DNA from: Entomortierella parvispora
Taxonomy: Eukaryota; Mortierellomycota; Mortierellomycetes; Mortierellales; Mortierellaceae
NCBI GenBank assembly: GCA_963573315.1
Contig: OY752146.1
Coordinates: 620,001 to 684,000, forward strand
Length of the DNA stretch: 64,000 nt
Reading direction: 5' to 3'
The position numbers and the translations under genes are program-made. The notes beneath the pieces are model-generated. The model saw nothing but the letters and a program-made list of their open reading frames with translations, made no database searches and was not told the origin of the DNA. Below are positions 32,010 to 41,299 of this stretch, piece by piece. The stretch's first letter is position 1, and every line of letters begins with the position of its first letter.

Positions 32010-33296
32010 CTACAAGTCCTCATCCTCGTCATCTCCATCAACTTCCATTGGTTGCTTCTTCATCGCGGGAATCTCGATGATAATACCGGGCAGTTTCTTC
32101 TTGGGGGGTTTCATCGCGATATCGACATTACCAAGGGCAAGGCTAAGGAATTCTTCTTGTAGCTTGGCCATTGCATTGCCATCCTCAACAAGCACACTAA
32201 CGTCGACGGGATCCAACGGGTGCTCAACCTCATTGTGCTTAGTAGGGTACTCAAAGCCTTCTCGCAACCACGCGGAATGCATTGGCTCCACGGGGATCTT
32301 CAACGTGGCAACCATCTTTTTTACGTTGAGAAGGAGCAAAGACAACTTGAGCTGCAGATTGTATGTTTGCTTCTTGTCAACCAAAACGGGGATGCGATTG
32401 TTGTGCTTCTCAAAAGTAGAACCGAGGTTGCCAAAGAGAGACTCCATCTGTGAACGAAAGCTCCCAAAGGTGGCGTTGAAAAACACCTCTTCTTCGGTGA
32501 GATCTTGGCCTTTCTTTTTGCGGTATGGATGGGCAAAGTTGTGCAAAGAGAGAGCCTCGCTTTCTTCAACTAGCCTGGGCAAGAATTGGGTGTATCCTCC
32601 ATCAACCGCAATACAATCCATACTGTGCACCTTCTTCTCCATCTTCATCGCCAAAAGCATCGTTCCATCGGCATTGCTCTTGCATGAAGCTGACTTTGAC
32701 ACCCAAAGTGCCATACCATTGCAATCCATCGCCACTTGAGTGCGGAGGCCCGACTTCTTGAGCTTGTACGAATACATCTCGGCGCCACTCTCACCTTGGT
32801 ATGTTGCTCGCGTGTCGTGGCCATCAAGATGCAATGTAACATGTCGGAACAATGGCGGGTTCTTTTGCTTTGCAGACATCAAGCGTATGGTGATGGTGGA
32901 AAACATCGAAGCAAGGGAATTGGTGATAAACTTGTTGTGCGCATTGTACTCCGTCACGTAAAACAACTTGTGGATACCGTGGAAGGAGCTCTTGGGCAAA
33001 TGGGGTTCCATTTCTTCCATCGATAAGCCTTTGACAAGATGATAAAGGAGCAAAAGACCTTTCTCCGCCTCCTTGTATGGCCCGGGATACCTGCACCTTG
33101 GCCAAATGGTGGTGAGGAAGAAGTACACTGGGATGAAACCGAGACGTTTGCTCAGGGTCTCTTTTACTTGTGCAATAAAGCCAACCTCTTTCTTCATACT
33201 GCGATGGTTGGTACTTGGTGCCAATGATGGCCATCCTTTGTCGAGAAAGTCCCATTGCTCCTCAAGTAGTTGGTTGAAATGCTTCTCCAATGCCAT
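32010..33296 (-). CDS. DDE transposase (PIF/Harbinger- or IS5-like)
   Basis: Predicted endonuclease that cuts and inserts the element. 428 residues from ATG at 33296. A helix-turn-helix-like segment (MEEMEPHLPKSSFHGIHKLF, about 93-112) precedes the catalytic core. The likely triad is D158 in HLDGHDTRA, D232 in AVDGGYTQFLP and E285 in SQMESLFGNLG; spacing and the 'D-G-Y' and 'E-x-x-F-G' contexts fit DDE_Tnp_4/IS5-type enzymes. The C-terminal roughly 130 residues are of unknown function and end in an acidic tail. The homologue in copy B appears identical, and a diverged broken homologue lies at 55407-56312. Confidence 0.85.
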   Translation of the reverse strand: MALEKHFNQLLEEQWDFLDKGWPSLAPSTNHRSMKKEVGFIAQVKETLSKRLGFIPVYFFLTTIWPRCRYPGPYKEAEKGLLLLYHLVKGLSMEEMEPHLPKSSFHGIHKLFYVTEYNAHNKFITNSLASMFSTITIRLMSAKQKNPPLFRHVTLHLDGHDTRATYQGESGAEMYSYKLKKSGLRTQVAMDCNGMALWVSKSASCKSNADGTMLLAMKMEKKVHSMDCIAVDGGYTQFLPRLVEESEALSLHNFAHPYRKKKGQDLTEEEVFFNATFGSFRSQMESLFGNLGSTFEKHNNRIPVLVDKKQTYNLQLKLSLLLLNVKKMVATLKIPVEPMHSAWLREGFEYPTKHNEVEHPLDPVDVSVLVEDGNAMAKLQEEFLSLALGNVDIAMKPPKKKLPGIIIEIPAMKKQPMEVDGDDEDEDL

Positions 33297-33359
33297 TGTG
33301 ATACTGCAAGCTTGTCCCTACGTTTTAAAAAAGAGTTATGTCATTGTTCTGCCTCACAA

Positions 33360-33855
33360 GGCGACCTTTCAAGGACAATATCCCCGGCAAGGTTTTTAAA
33401 AAGCATCCAATGTCCTTCAAGGCTGACTTGAGTAGCAAAAGTTGACGTACACCCCTTAACCTCGCGAGGGAAGTATTGCTCGAAGCGTAAACAAGCAAGA
33501 GAAACCCTTCACCAATGTACTTTCCATCTGCTCTCAAAGGCGAATAAGAGGTGTGAAAGGCAAAATGGTTGAAGTAGCACGTCCAAGAAGTACAGTGGCG
33601 AGATTTGCAACGAAGGATTTAATTCAGTGGCAAAAGATGGCATTCAAGCTGCAATTGTGCAAAAATGTCGACACTCTTTCGCTTCTACGATGGTTTGATA
33701 AAACTGCATGGACTTGTTGCAAGAATTATCACAAACACTCGCTTTACATGGCGCAAGATGGACGAATACTCTTGGTCAATGGTAGCAATGGATCTCGTCA
33801 AACGGTCCAAAGATGCCAAAGACAACGTATTTGCCCGTGGAGTTGAAAGGTCGCC
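33360..33855. repeat. 496-bp terminal unit (right) of DDE transposon copy A
   Basis: Same orientation and, as far as I can read, same sequence as 30203-30698, with GGCGACCTTTCAA / TTGAAAGGTCGCC ends. It is followed by the TAT target duplication and the rest of the gypsy LTR. Confidence 0.93.
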
Positions 33856-34485
33856 TATCCGATATCAATTGGCCATTTGCGAGGTACACTTACGATGTCA
33901 TATCTCTTCTGAGTGGACCTGTTATGATCTTGGCAACCCACCCTGAGGCCTTCATTGGTGCTTGGGGACCAACCATCCTCCTCGTTATATCTCGGAGTCT
34001 CCTCTGAACCCTCAGTTAGGCGACCTTGTCCCCTTTCCCAGATAGAATCTCCTTTGCCTTGCTTTACTGACTAGATCCCATCCCATCCCCTGTGTTGTTA
34101 TTAGTATAGTATAGTCGCCGTCGTGCTCTTAGCCTTGTAGTCTTTGTTCTCCTGTTTGGATCCCGTTAGGACCTGCCTGCTCTTCGGTATGTGGTCCTTG
34201 GTTTTCATCCAGTTCGTTCTACTTATCTTTTGATCCCTTTGCTGACTCTCTCTCCTTCCTGTTTATCTCCAGTACTATCTCCTTGAGACTGTATCTGATC
34301 ATACAACAGCGTTGTGCCTGATCCCTGTGGCCCTGAGAGCAAAGTCCCTATCAACTGTAAGCGACGATTTTTGTTAGTCATCTTTCTTCTCGTTATCAAT
34401 TTCGCTTCCAGCTCATTGCTGACCTTAGACTATACTTACATTAGACAACATCACACCGGGTAGAACTAATAGTGGCTAACTTTAC

Positions 34486-34735
34486 GGGGATAAAACTGTG
34501 GAAAACCCCTTGATAGATTGACGAGGATAAAATGTAGAAAACCTCTTGGATTGATAGGTGAGGGAAAATCGGGAAAACCTCTGAATTGCGAGATAATTGC
34601 GAACTCCTTGTGCTGTGCATAGAGAAGGTGTAACTCTTTTATAGCTTTTAACGGGTGTAAAATACGACCGGTGGCCAAAAAACCCTGTGATCTGGCATCT
34701 GGTGCTCTGTCTGTGTGAGAGGAAAACGCTGACCT
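34486..34735. repeat. Cluster of short hairpins in 3' noncoding region of family B
   Basis: Four short units begin GAGG or GGGG and end CCTC or CCCC, with A-rich loops: 34486-34509, 34523-34545, 34560-34581 and about 34718-34735. The first has GGGG paired with CCCC where the others have GAGG with CCTC, a compensatory change that supports pairing. Related units lie in the same place in family C. Confidence 0.65.
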
Positions 34736-34761
34736 CGTTAAAACCTCTTGGCTCTGGTTGA

Positions 34762-35350
34762 CTAATTCCTCACTTTGGCTTTGCGGCTCTTGTTGGCCTG
34801 AGAACTCTGGGCTTTTGCTTGCTCGTCTCGTACTTGTTTTTGGAGTTTCTTCTCCCTGTTGTCTCTGATACGAATTATTCTTTTAGCTGCATGCGGATTG
34901 TCCATGCGCTTACTCTTCCAGTATTTGTCGATGATGTTCTTTGAGTCAAACTGGTCATAGCTGAGTTGCTGGTTGTGTGAGGAGTCATATCCTTTCCACT
35001 GCACAGTGTACAGCATCCCCTCCTTGGAGAGCGAATGGTCAAGGATCATGTCGATCTCATATGACTCGGCACTTTGCACGTCTAGCGCTTGGGTGACTTG
35101 CTTCAGCTGCTCCGGGGAATATTGACGGGGCAGTTTCTCAGACATTGGATCGAGGAGAGTGTATGAGCCATGTGTTGAGCGGGAAAGAACCTTGTATGGG
35201 CCGTGATATTTGGCGTCAATCTTGCTACCAGGTACGTCTTCCTTGGCCATGACATAGGTGCCAGGCTGGAAGTCACGCAATCGATGAGTCCTATTGAACT
35301 TCGAAGCCATAGCTGTCTGAGTCCCAGTACTGTAATCCGAAATTGCAGGG
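34762..35350 (-). pseudogene. Family B polyprotein C-terminus (chromodomain), separated by insertion
   Basis: Continues the integrase tail of family B after the family C insert (the join falls at LVYP / AISDYS). It contains the linker FQPGTYVMAKEDVPGSKIDA and a chromodomain-like module, YEIDMILDHSLSKEGMLYTV QWKGYDSS... with DKYW, which in chromoviruses directs integration to marked chromatin. It ends at a TAG. The frame would be intact without the insert. Confidence 0.85.
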
Positions 35351-35513
35351 TAAAAAGTATACGGCACACAGAGTCGGTAAGAATGAGAGAGGGATCTCTT
35401 GATTTATTGTAACGATCAGGTATATGTACCTGATCGGGCCTCTGTGACTGCCTTGCCGCCAGCAGCATTATTTGGTTCCAAAATCTTTGCCTTTGCCACC
35501 AAATTATGCGACA
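35351..35513 (-). repeat. 3' LTR of family C copy 1 (163 bp)
   Basis: Minus-strand sequence starts TGTCGCATAA and ends TATACTTTTTA. It contains AATAAATC and a palindromic GATCAGGTACATATACCTGATC near 35430. Same as 41300-41462 and 58686-58848. Confidence 0.9.
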
Positions 35514-35566
35514 TGACTTCCCCTCCCATGGAGAGTGTAGCGAGATCTGGCGCTGCTGGCAGCGTA

Positions 35567-35631
35567 GAGGGTAAAAAATAAAACCTCTTTGCTAACTCTA
35601 AGATATTTTGAGGGAAAAATATGAAAACCTC
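35567..35631. repeat. Two short hairpins in 3' noncoding region of family C
   Basis: 35567-35587 and 35610-35631 each begin GAGGG and end AAAACCTC with an A-rich loop, like the four units of family B at 34486-34735. They lie between the stop codon and the polypurine tract. Confidence 0.6.
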
Positions 35632-35697
35632 ATGTGATATTGTTGAAGGGGAGGCTATGTGGGATCGAAACCCTTCTTGGCATTTGTTGCCGTGATT

Positions 35698-38600
35698 TCA
35701 GCCCCTTGGTAAATATCTCTTTTGTCTTTGCTGCGATGGATTCTTCTTTTCTTTAACAAGTTTCCAGTAGTCTCGAACGCATTGTTTTTCGATGAAGTTT
35801 TCTTCAGGTTCCCATGTGTAATCCTCTTCTGAGTAGCCTACCCATTTTGCTTTGTATTCCCACTCCCCCCCTCGGGAAGGATGTGGTCGGTGGTCAAGAA
35901 TGTATTCGATTTCAAAAATTGGCAGAGTCGCCAGATCTTCTAATACCAGTTTGAGCTGAGAAGGAGCATAGTTGCGGCTAAGAAGTTCGCCAGTACCATC
36001 ACGAAGTTCGTATGAACCACCGGATGTGCGGCGCACTACAGTGTATGGCCCTTCGTAGCGAGGCGTAAGCTTGTTGCCGAGAATTGGATCAAGCGTCATT
36101 ACTTTGGCGCCGTCTGGGAAATCATTCTGCAAGACGGTCGCATTGAATCTCGCAATCATTCTCCTTTGTGTCTCTTGTGATTTTTTGTCAATGGCAGGGA
36201 ACACAACTTCTGTCATATATTGGAGTCTTTCGCAGAGGTCTGCGTGAGTCATAGTAGTTTTTGTAGATTTGGAGTAATTTTGGAAGCCGTTGGCCTTCCG
36301 AGCAAAGAAGAGAGAAAACGGGGATGAATTATGGAGGGCGACGATCCTTGAGTTCATTGCAAGCTGTGCCATAGGGACATGAAGGTCCCAGGAGTCTTGT
36401 TTTTGTTGATGCTCCTTTTTGATGATGTCGACTGCAATTTTGACGTGTCGTTCTGCGACGCCATTACCTCGAGGGTGGTATGGTGTAAGAAGCCTGTGAT
36501 CGACACCGAACTGAGTAGTCATTGTGTGCATAAGTTTGTTCACAAATTCTCTGCCGTTGTCGGATTGTAAAACGCGAGGAAAACCAATAGTACAGAATAT
36601 GTCAAAGAGGGCGCGTGCCACTGTATTGGCCTGTTTGTCAGGTATGGCCTTGAGAAATACGAAGCGGGTGCAAACATCCACTAGGATGAGGAGGAAGACA
36701 TTGCCTGTTGTAGATAACGGGAATGGTCCAGCCAAGTCCATTGCCATATGATCTCCAGGCAAGTTTGCGTGGATAGCTTTCAGTGGATGGTAGCCCTTGA
36801 GACTAATGTTGTATTTTTGGCAATCCGGGCATTTCTTAACCCAAGCTAGGCAGTCATCCGTGAGACGGGGCCATGTGCATTGCTCAGCATGGATGGAGCG
36901 TACCATCGCATTTGCTCCTAGATGTCCTAGAGCATGAGTCTTGTGGAGGATTTCGTCCTTTATTTTGTTTTCGTGTACCGTGCGCATTATGGTGTCACTG
37001 TTTTGCATGATGTGCATGTAGGCATTGACAATATACGCTTGGTTGGAATCGTAGCGCGTTTGCATTGATGCTGGGAATAGTCTGGACAAGTGGTCAGGTA
37101 GGATATTCATGACTCCAGGTCGATATTCTACGGCGAAGTCGTAGCTCAAAATAGTCTCATGCCATCCTGTAAGCATGGAATTCAGATCCTTTTGGGTATG
37201 AATGTATATAAGAGCGCGGTGGTCAGTATAGAGTGTAAAATGTCTGCCCCACAAGTAATAATGAAACTTTGTAAGTGCGAAAACGATACCCAGTAATTCT
37301 TTTTGGGTTGCTGAGTAGCGACGTTCTCGGTCCTGTAGTGATCGTGCCATGAACGATATATACCTGTTCTGCCATTTCTTCTTGGATTCGTTATATACTC
37401 GTTGGTATAGCACCGCTGCGACGCCCACGTTGGATGCATCAGTGGCAACGTAGAACATCAGTGAAAAATCCGGGAAGTGCAGGATGGGAGCCATGCTCAG
37501 TAATTTTTTAAAAGCATTGAAGGCGTCCAGTTCATCCTGATTGAGCTTGAAAGGTTTTGTCTCGTGCCTTAATTTGTCTAATGGTGCCGCTAGTGTACTG
37601 AACAGCGGAATAAACTCCCGGAAGAAATTGAAGGTGCCCATGTATGATTGTACTTGAGTGCCCGTCGTTGGGGGTACCCATTGCTCGATATTGGCAAGCT
37701 TGGTGGGGTCGACACGCTTACCAGCTAAGTCCACCACGAAGCCCAAGAGGACAATTTGTGTGGCATAGAAATGCGACTTATCCGGGTTGATAATTAGGTT
37801 AGCTTTTGTAAGCCGCTCAATTACGCATTTGACATGTTCTGCATGCTCCTCTCTGGTCTTAGAGAAAATGACGATGTCGTCGATAAAAACCAACACGAAA
37901 GGCAAGTCGCCCAGGATGCGCGTCATTCCACGTTGGAAAATACTGGAGAGAGGTTTTAGTCCGAACGGGGCTCGCCGGAACATATACTGAATTCCACGGT
38001 GCATAAAGGCCGTCAGTGGTTGGTGGCCTGCTTCAATAGGTAGGCGATGATAAGCTTGCGTAAGATCAATTGTGGAATATATTGCATGCCCTCCAATTTG
38101 TTGCAGGATATCCAATATCAATGGTACAGGGTGATTGTCATCCTTGAGTAGCTTGTTCAAGGGTCGTGGATCGAGACAGACTCGCCATTTCGTTTTATTG
38201 CCTAGTAGGTCTTTCTTGGCCGCCAGAGTCAACGTATTGTTGTGGCGATTATTGGCCGGCGCATGTGTGATGACTCCATCCTTAAGCCATTTGTCAACTT
38301 GCTCATCGAAGATATGTTGCTGCTGTTCGGCGAATTTTCTTGGCCGGCGATACACCGTGGTACCTTCTGGAACGTCTAGGAAGACATGCATTTCAGGTAG
38401 TGTGCAGTGGCTATCCAGAGGAATTTGGGCATTGCCGTGTAACGCTCCCTCAATTTCGTTCATAAATTGTGCCTTACACTTTTTGAATTTGTCCGTAAGT
38501 TCTTCATCTGGAGTTTCTAGAGGTAGCGTCGATGGCTTCTCGTCCGGTATCGGAGGTGGGAGGGTATGTGCGTGTGCACGACCATCTGCTATGCCTCCAA

Positions 38601-40773
38601 TGGTGAACCCGAGTTTGTTGAATAAATCCATTCCGATGACGAAAGGATACTGCAAGTCAAAGACTTCGAATGAAGTGAGCAAGAAGTGTTCGTTACACTC
38701 TATCTCTATCTGTTCCGTTGTTCCTGTACGGGCCACATGGATTTCCTTGTGTCCTAGGAATATATTTCCGTGTGCTTTGTTCACATTTAGTTTGAGGTTG
38801 TCTACGATTGATTTGTCAATGAAGGACTTGGTAGCTCCTGAGTCAAGTAGAGCTTCAAACTGATACCCTTCGAAGTAGATAGGTACTATTAATCTGGAGT
38901 CAGCATCCTTTTCATCTACGAGTTCGTTGTACACGATTGTTTCATGAGTACTCAATTGTTCTTCGTTTATTGTCATACTGCCTTGTAACTCTGTACTTCC
39001 CCTGCCTGCGTGCCCCAATATGGAATCAGTCAGATGAATTAACTTGATGAAATTTTCTTCCAGTATCGGTGGTACGTCCTTAGCCTGAGGTGAGTTAAGG
39101 GCAGAAGTTAGCATGTTGAAGTGAAGATCTTGGTAAGGCTTCCATGCTTTTCCGCGAAGTATATGAAGAGGGTTCTTACGATAGTTGCGGTCTCGTGAGT
39201 TATTATTATCCTGGTCTTCTCGACGGTTACGAGAATCAGATTGGTAGGGTTCATAGCGACCTGATCCTCGGGCAGAATACCCTGGGTTCTTGTGGTCGGC
39301 TCTGTCCCGGTTGTCATTATAATTGTTTGAGCGACCTCTGCTCCGTTCTTCGTTCATACGTGTGCGGCACTTGTCCATTGAGTGACCAGGTTTACGGCAG
39401 TATTCGCATTCAAAGTGGTTTTTTGTGGTATGGTTACCGTTCTTCTTGCAGGTGTCACAGTACAATCCTTTGGTTCCGGCGGTATCCTTGACAGCCTTTT
39501 GATCATTGATGGGCACCAAAGGGGCGCGGAAGTCATCGCGTGCATTGCTGGGCCCTGTGAGTTTACTCAAGGCGGCGCAGAAATCGCTGATAGTAAGAGG
39601 ACTGTCCGGCAGCTGCACCAAGTGGCGGTTAGCCATCTGGAACCGGGAATTAACAGTGTCCATCTCCTGGGATGAAATGCCTTGACGCAGTAGGGTGAGG
39701 ATGAGGTCGTTGTCATCTTGAATGCGGTACACTCTGGTAGCGCGCGCGATACGGTGGGCGTAGTGACGGTACGGTTCCCCTTGATGGCGGCCAAAGTTGG
39801 TCAGGTTAGACAAGGCTGCCTCTCGCTCTTCAGTGGTTAAGCAAGTTTCGAAGAATGTTCTTTCCAGGTAATCGATGGTGATCACCTCTTGATTGTCTGC
39901 AAAGATGGCCTTGAGTTTGTCGTGAAAATGTTGGCTCAGAACAAGATAGCACAGGTACCTGTCACCATGAGATCGGAGGTAGGTTTCTCCAAGGTATGGC
40001 ACCACTTCTCGTTCGAAGTGAGCCCACCAGTCATAAGCGGATTTAGTATCAGCTTCTCCAAATCGCTTCCATTGAGGCAGTGGCTTGACTGGAAATCCTG
40101 CTTCAGAGCGCATTGGTCCTTGCGGTGTCGAGGAAGCAGCGTTGCTGTCTTGAGCCGGTGCCTGCTGACTTGCCCACTGTGCGGGAACAGGCTGGCGCAT
40201 GTCACACAGCATACGATAATTTATCTCCAAGGCGTCGTGCCTTTGCTTAATCATCATAAGTTTCTTCCTGTACTCATTCGTCTTCCCTTGATCCAGGTCG
40301 AGAGTCGTATTGGTAATTTCATTACGTGCGATGAGGATCGTGTATGACCGCATTTGTTGCTTGGCGGTGGTCATTGCCAAGTGCATTGTTGCGATCTCAT
40401 GTTCTAGTTGCTCATCTGAGAATAGCACAAGATCGTCTTCCTGAGGAGGCGTGGTTACGGCGCCTGTGATTGACATTGGCATCCCAGGCTGGCGCTTAGG
40501 GATTGAAGGCAGCTGTGAAGGCAGTGTTCCTTCAAATGTCGTGACTTCGTCGTCGATATCCATACTCTCAGCTGTTGCCTCGTTGCAGGGTTCTGTCACG
40601 GAAGTGGCGGTGGTAGCGAAGGTAGCATTGGCAGCATCAGTAGCTGAAGTAGCATCACCTGTGTTGGCGATCTGTCCAAGGTTGGGTGCGGGCTGAGCAC
40701 TAGTAGCCGACGCCACAGGGATGACTACCGCCGTCAGACGGGCACGGTTGACCTTTGGGGTGTATTTCGTCAT
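35698..40773 (-). CDS. Gag-Pol polyprotein with chromodomain, family C
   Basis: Single frame of 1691 residues, so gag and pol are fused without frameshift. Gag core at about 235-400 (YDWWAHFEREVVPYLGETY), zinc knuckle CEYCRKPGHSMDKC at about 455, aspartic protease ALLDSGATKSFID, RT with KTKWRVCLDPRPLNKLL, RAPFGLKPLSSIF and catalytic FIDD, RNase H (VATDASNVGVAAVLYQ, TDHRALIYI), integrase with LGHLGANAM...CPDCQKY and the DDE core (MDLAGPFPLS, LQSDNGREFVN, HPRGNGVAERHV), and a C-terminal chromodomain (FEIEYILDHRP ... KAKWVGYSEEDYTWEPEEN). All catalytic motifs are present, so the element may be competent. Confidence 0.93.
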   Translation of the reverse strand: MTKYTPKVNRARLTAVVIPVASATSAQPAPNLGQIANTGDATSATDAANATFATTATSVTEPCNEATAESMDIDDEVTTFEGTLPSQLPSIPKRQPGMPMSITGAVTTPPQEDDLVLFSDEQLEHEIATMHLAMTTAKQQMRSYTILIARNEITNTTLDLDQGKTNEYRKKLMMIKQRHDALEINYRMLCDMRQPVPAQWASQQAPAQDSNAASSTPQGPMRSEAGFPVKPLPQWKRFGEADTKSAYDWWAHFEREVVPYLGETYLRSHGDRYLCYLVLSQHFHDKLKAIFADNQEVITIDYLERTFFETCLTTEEREAALSNLTNFGRHQGEPYRHYAHRIARATRVYRIQDDNDLILTLLRQGISSQEMDTVNSRFQMANRHLVQLPDSPLTISDFCAALSKLTGPSNARDDFRAPLVPINDQKAVKDTAGTKGLYCDTCKKNGNHTTKNHFECEYCRKPGHSMDKCRTRMNEERSRGRSNNYNDNRDRADHKNPGYSARGSGRYEPYQSDSRNRREDQDNNNSRDRNYRKNPLHILRGKAWKPYQDLHFNMLTSALNSPQAKDVPPILEENFIKLIHLTDSILGHAGRGSTELQGSMTINEEQLSTHETIVYNELVDEKDADSRLIVPIYFEGYQFEALLDSGATKSFIDKSIVDNLKLNVNKAHGNIFLGHKEIHVARTGTTEQIEIECNEHFLLTSFEVFDLQYPFVIGMDLFNKLGFTIGGIADGRAHAHTLPPPIPDEKPSTLPLETPDEELTDKFKKCKAQFMNEIEGALHGNAQIPLDSHCTLPEMHVFLDVPEGTTVYRRPRKFAEQQQHIFDEQVDKWLKDGVITHAPANNRHNNTLTLAAKKDLLGNKTKWRVCLDPRPLNKLLKDDNHPVPLILDILQQIGGHAIYSTIDLTQAYHRLPIEAGHQPLTAFMHRGIQYMFRRAPFGLKPLSSIFQRGMTRILGDLPFVLVFIDDIVIFSKTREEHAEHVKCVIERLTKANLIINPDKSHFYATQIVLLGFVVDLAGKRVDPTKLANIEQWVPPTTGTQVQSYMGTFNFFREFIPLFSTLAAPLDKLRHETKPFKLNQDELDAFNAFKKLLSMAPILHFPDFSLMFYVATDASNVGVAAVLYQRVYNESKKKWQNRYISFMARSLQDRERRYSATQKELLGIVFALTKFHYYLWGRHFTLYTDHRALIYIHTQKDLNSMLTGWHETILSYDFAVEYRPGVMNILPDHLSRLFPASMQTRYDSNQAYIVNAYMHIMQNSDTIMRTVHENKIKDEILHKTHALGHLGANAMVRSIHAEQCTWPRLTDDCLAWVKKCPDCQKYNISLKGYHPLKAIHANLPGDHMAMDLAGPFPLSTTGNVFLLILVDVCTRFVFLKAIPDKQANTVARALFDIFCTIGFPRVLQSDNGREFVNKLMHTMTTQFGVDHRLLTPYHPRGNGVAERHVKIAVDIIKKEHQQKQDSWDLHVPMAQLAMNSRIVALHNSSPFSLFFARKANGFQNYSKSTKTTMTHADLCERLQYMTEVVFPAIDKKSQETQRRMIARFNATVLQNDFPDGAKVMTLDPILGNKLTPRYEGPYTVVRRTSGGSYELRDGTGELLSRNYAPSQLKLVLEDLATLPIFEIEYILDHRPHPSRGGEWEYKAKWVGYSEEDYTWEPEENFIEKQCVRDYWKLVKEKKNPSQQRQKRYLPRG

Positions 40774-41027
40774 GAGTGAGAATCCGATCTAGTAGATCCG
40801 AATGAATGAATTGCGAATGAGTGAAATGGGAAAAAAAAACAACAGTCACAAAGTTGTCACGTGATGATGGGGTTCAGTGCGCTCGGTAGCTACAGCTGAG
40901 GGGAATCTAACGAGCTGTTTCGTTTAGATGGATGGATTGGATTGATGGTCGGATGGGTGCTCCGAAGTTGAGTGCATGAGTATGCGGAATGGGGGCTAAT
41001 TCCGGTGAATCGGTGGTGAGATCAAGG

Positions 41028-41275
41028 TTGATCCAAGTGAATTTCGTTGTTGATCCACGTTAATGGGTTGATCCAACTGAATGTCGTCGTTGATCCAAGT
41101 GAATGCCGTTGTTGATCCGGGTTAATGGGTTGATCCAACTGAATGTCGTCGTTGATCCAAGTGAATGCCGTTGTTGACAATGGATGTGGATGTGGATGAC
41201 AATGGATATGGATGACAATGGATGTGGATGACAATGGATGTGGATGTGGATGGATGTGGATGTGGATGGATGAGA
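41028..41275. repeat. Tandem repeats in the leader of family C
   Basis: 41028-41180 holds about 63-bp repeats of GTTGATCCAAGTGAATG / GTTGATCCAACTGAATGTCG units. 41180-41275 is a (GGATGT)n-like minisatellite. They lie between the 5' LTR and gag on the minus strand. Confidence 0.8.
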
Positions 41276-41299
41276 GATCCTCTTCTTTACCGAAAAAAA

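Larger units (their letters stand above)
30203..33855 (-). mobile_element. DDE transposon with 496-bp direct terminal repeats, copy A
   Basis: A 3653-bp insert in a gypsy LTR with a 3-bp target duplication (TAT). Structure: 496-bp unit, 2661-bp core with two minus-strand genes, then an identical 496-bp unit in the SAME orientation. Each unit begins GGCGACCTTTCAA and ends with its reverse complement. The length arithmetic against the uninterrupted LTR copies confirms that the whole 3653-bp block came in together. The same block, reversed, occurs at 60501->64000. The transposase places it near the PIF/Harbinger or IS5-like DDE group. Confidence 0.9.
22287..34455 (+). mobile_element. Ty3/gypsy element, family A, copy 1 (full length, carries nested DDE transposon)
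   Basis: LTR at 22287-23329, gag, protease, RT-RNase H-integrase, then a 3' LTR from 29758 to 34455 that is split by the 3653-bp DDE transposon. Removing the insert leaves LTRs of 1043 and 1042 bp that differ at only a handful of sites, so the element is young. Flanking 5-mers (ACCGT before, CCGGG after) do not match, so one end has probably been exchanged or rearranged. A partial second copy lies at 46523-50378. Confidence 0.88.
29758..34455 (+). repeat. 3' LTR of family A copy 1, split by the DDE transposon
   Basis: The LTR parts are 29758-30202 and 33856-34455, with TAT duplicated at the insertion (30200-30202 and 33856-33858). The polypurine-like sequence and the pol stop lie just upstream. 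The part right of the insert ends ACATCACA and directly abuts sequence of family B. Confidence 0.88.

Noticed and set aside
30203-33855. Reading the 496-bp units as two independent MITE insertions
   Set aside because: Both insertions in the window have identical 496-2661-496 structure, and the copy A target is duplicated only at the outer ends.
38135-38863. 242-codon frame opposite the family C pol
   Set aside because: Antisense of conserved protease/RT codons; no own features.
41028-41275. Possible CRISPR-like array
   Set aside because: Repeats are contiguous tandem units without unique spacers, in a eukaryotic retrotransposon leader.
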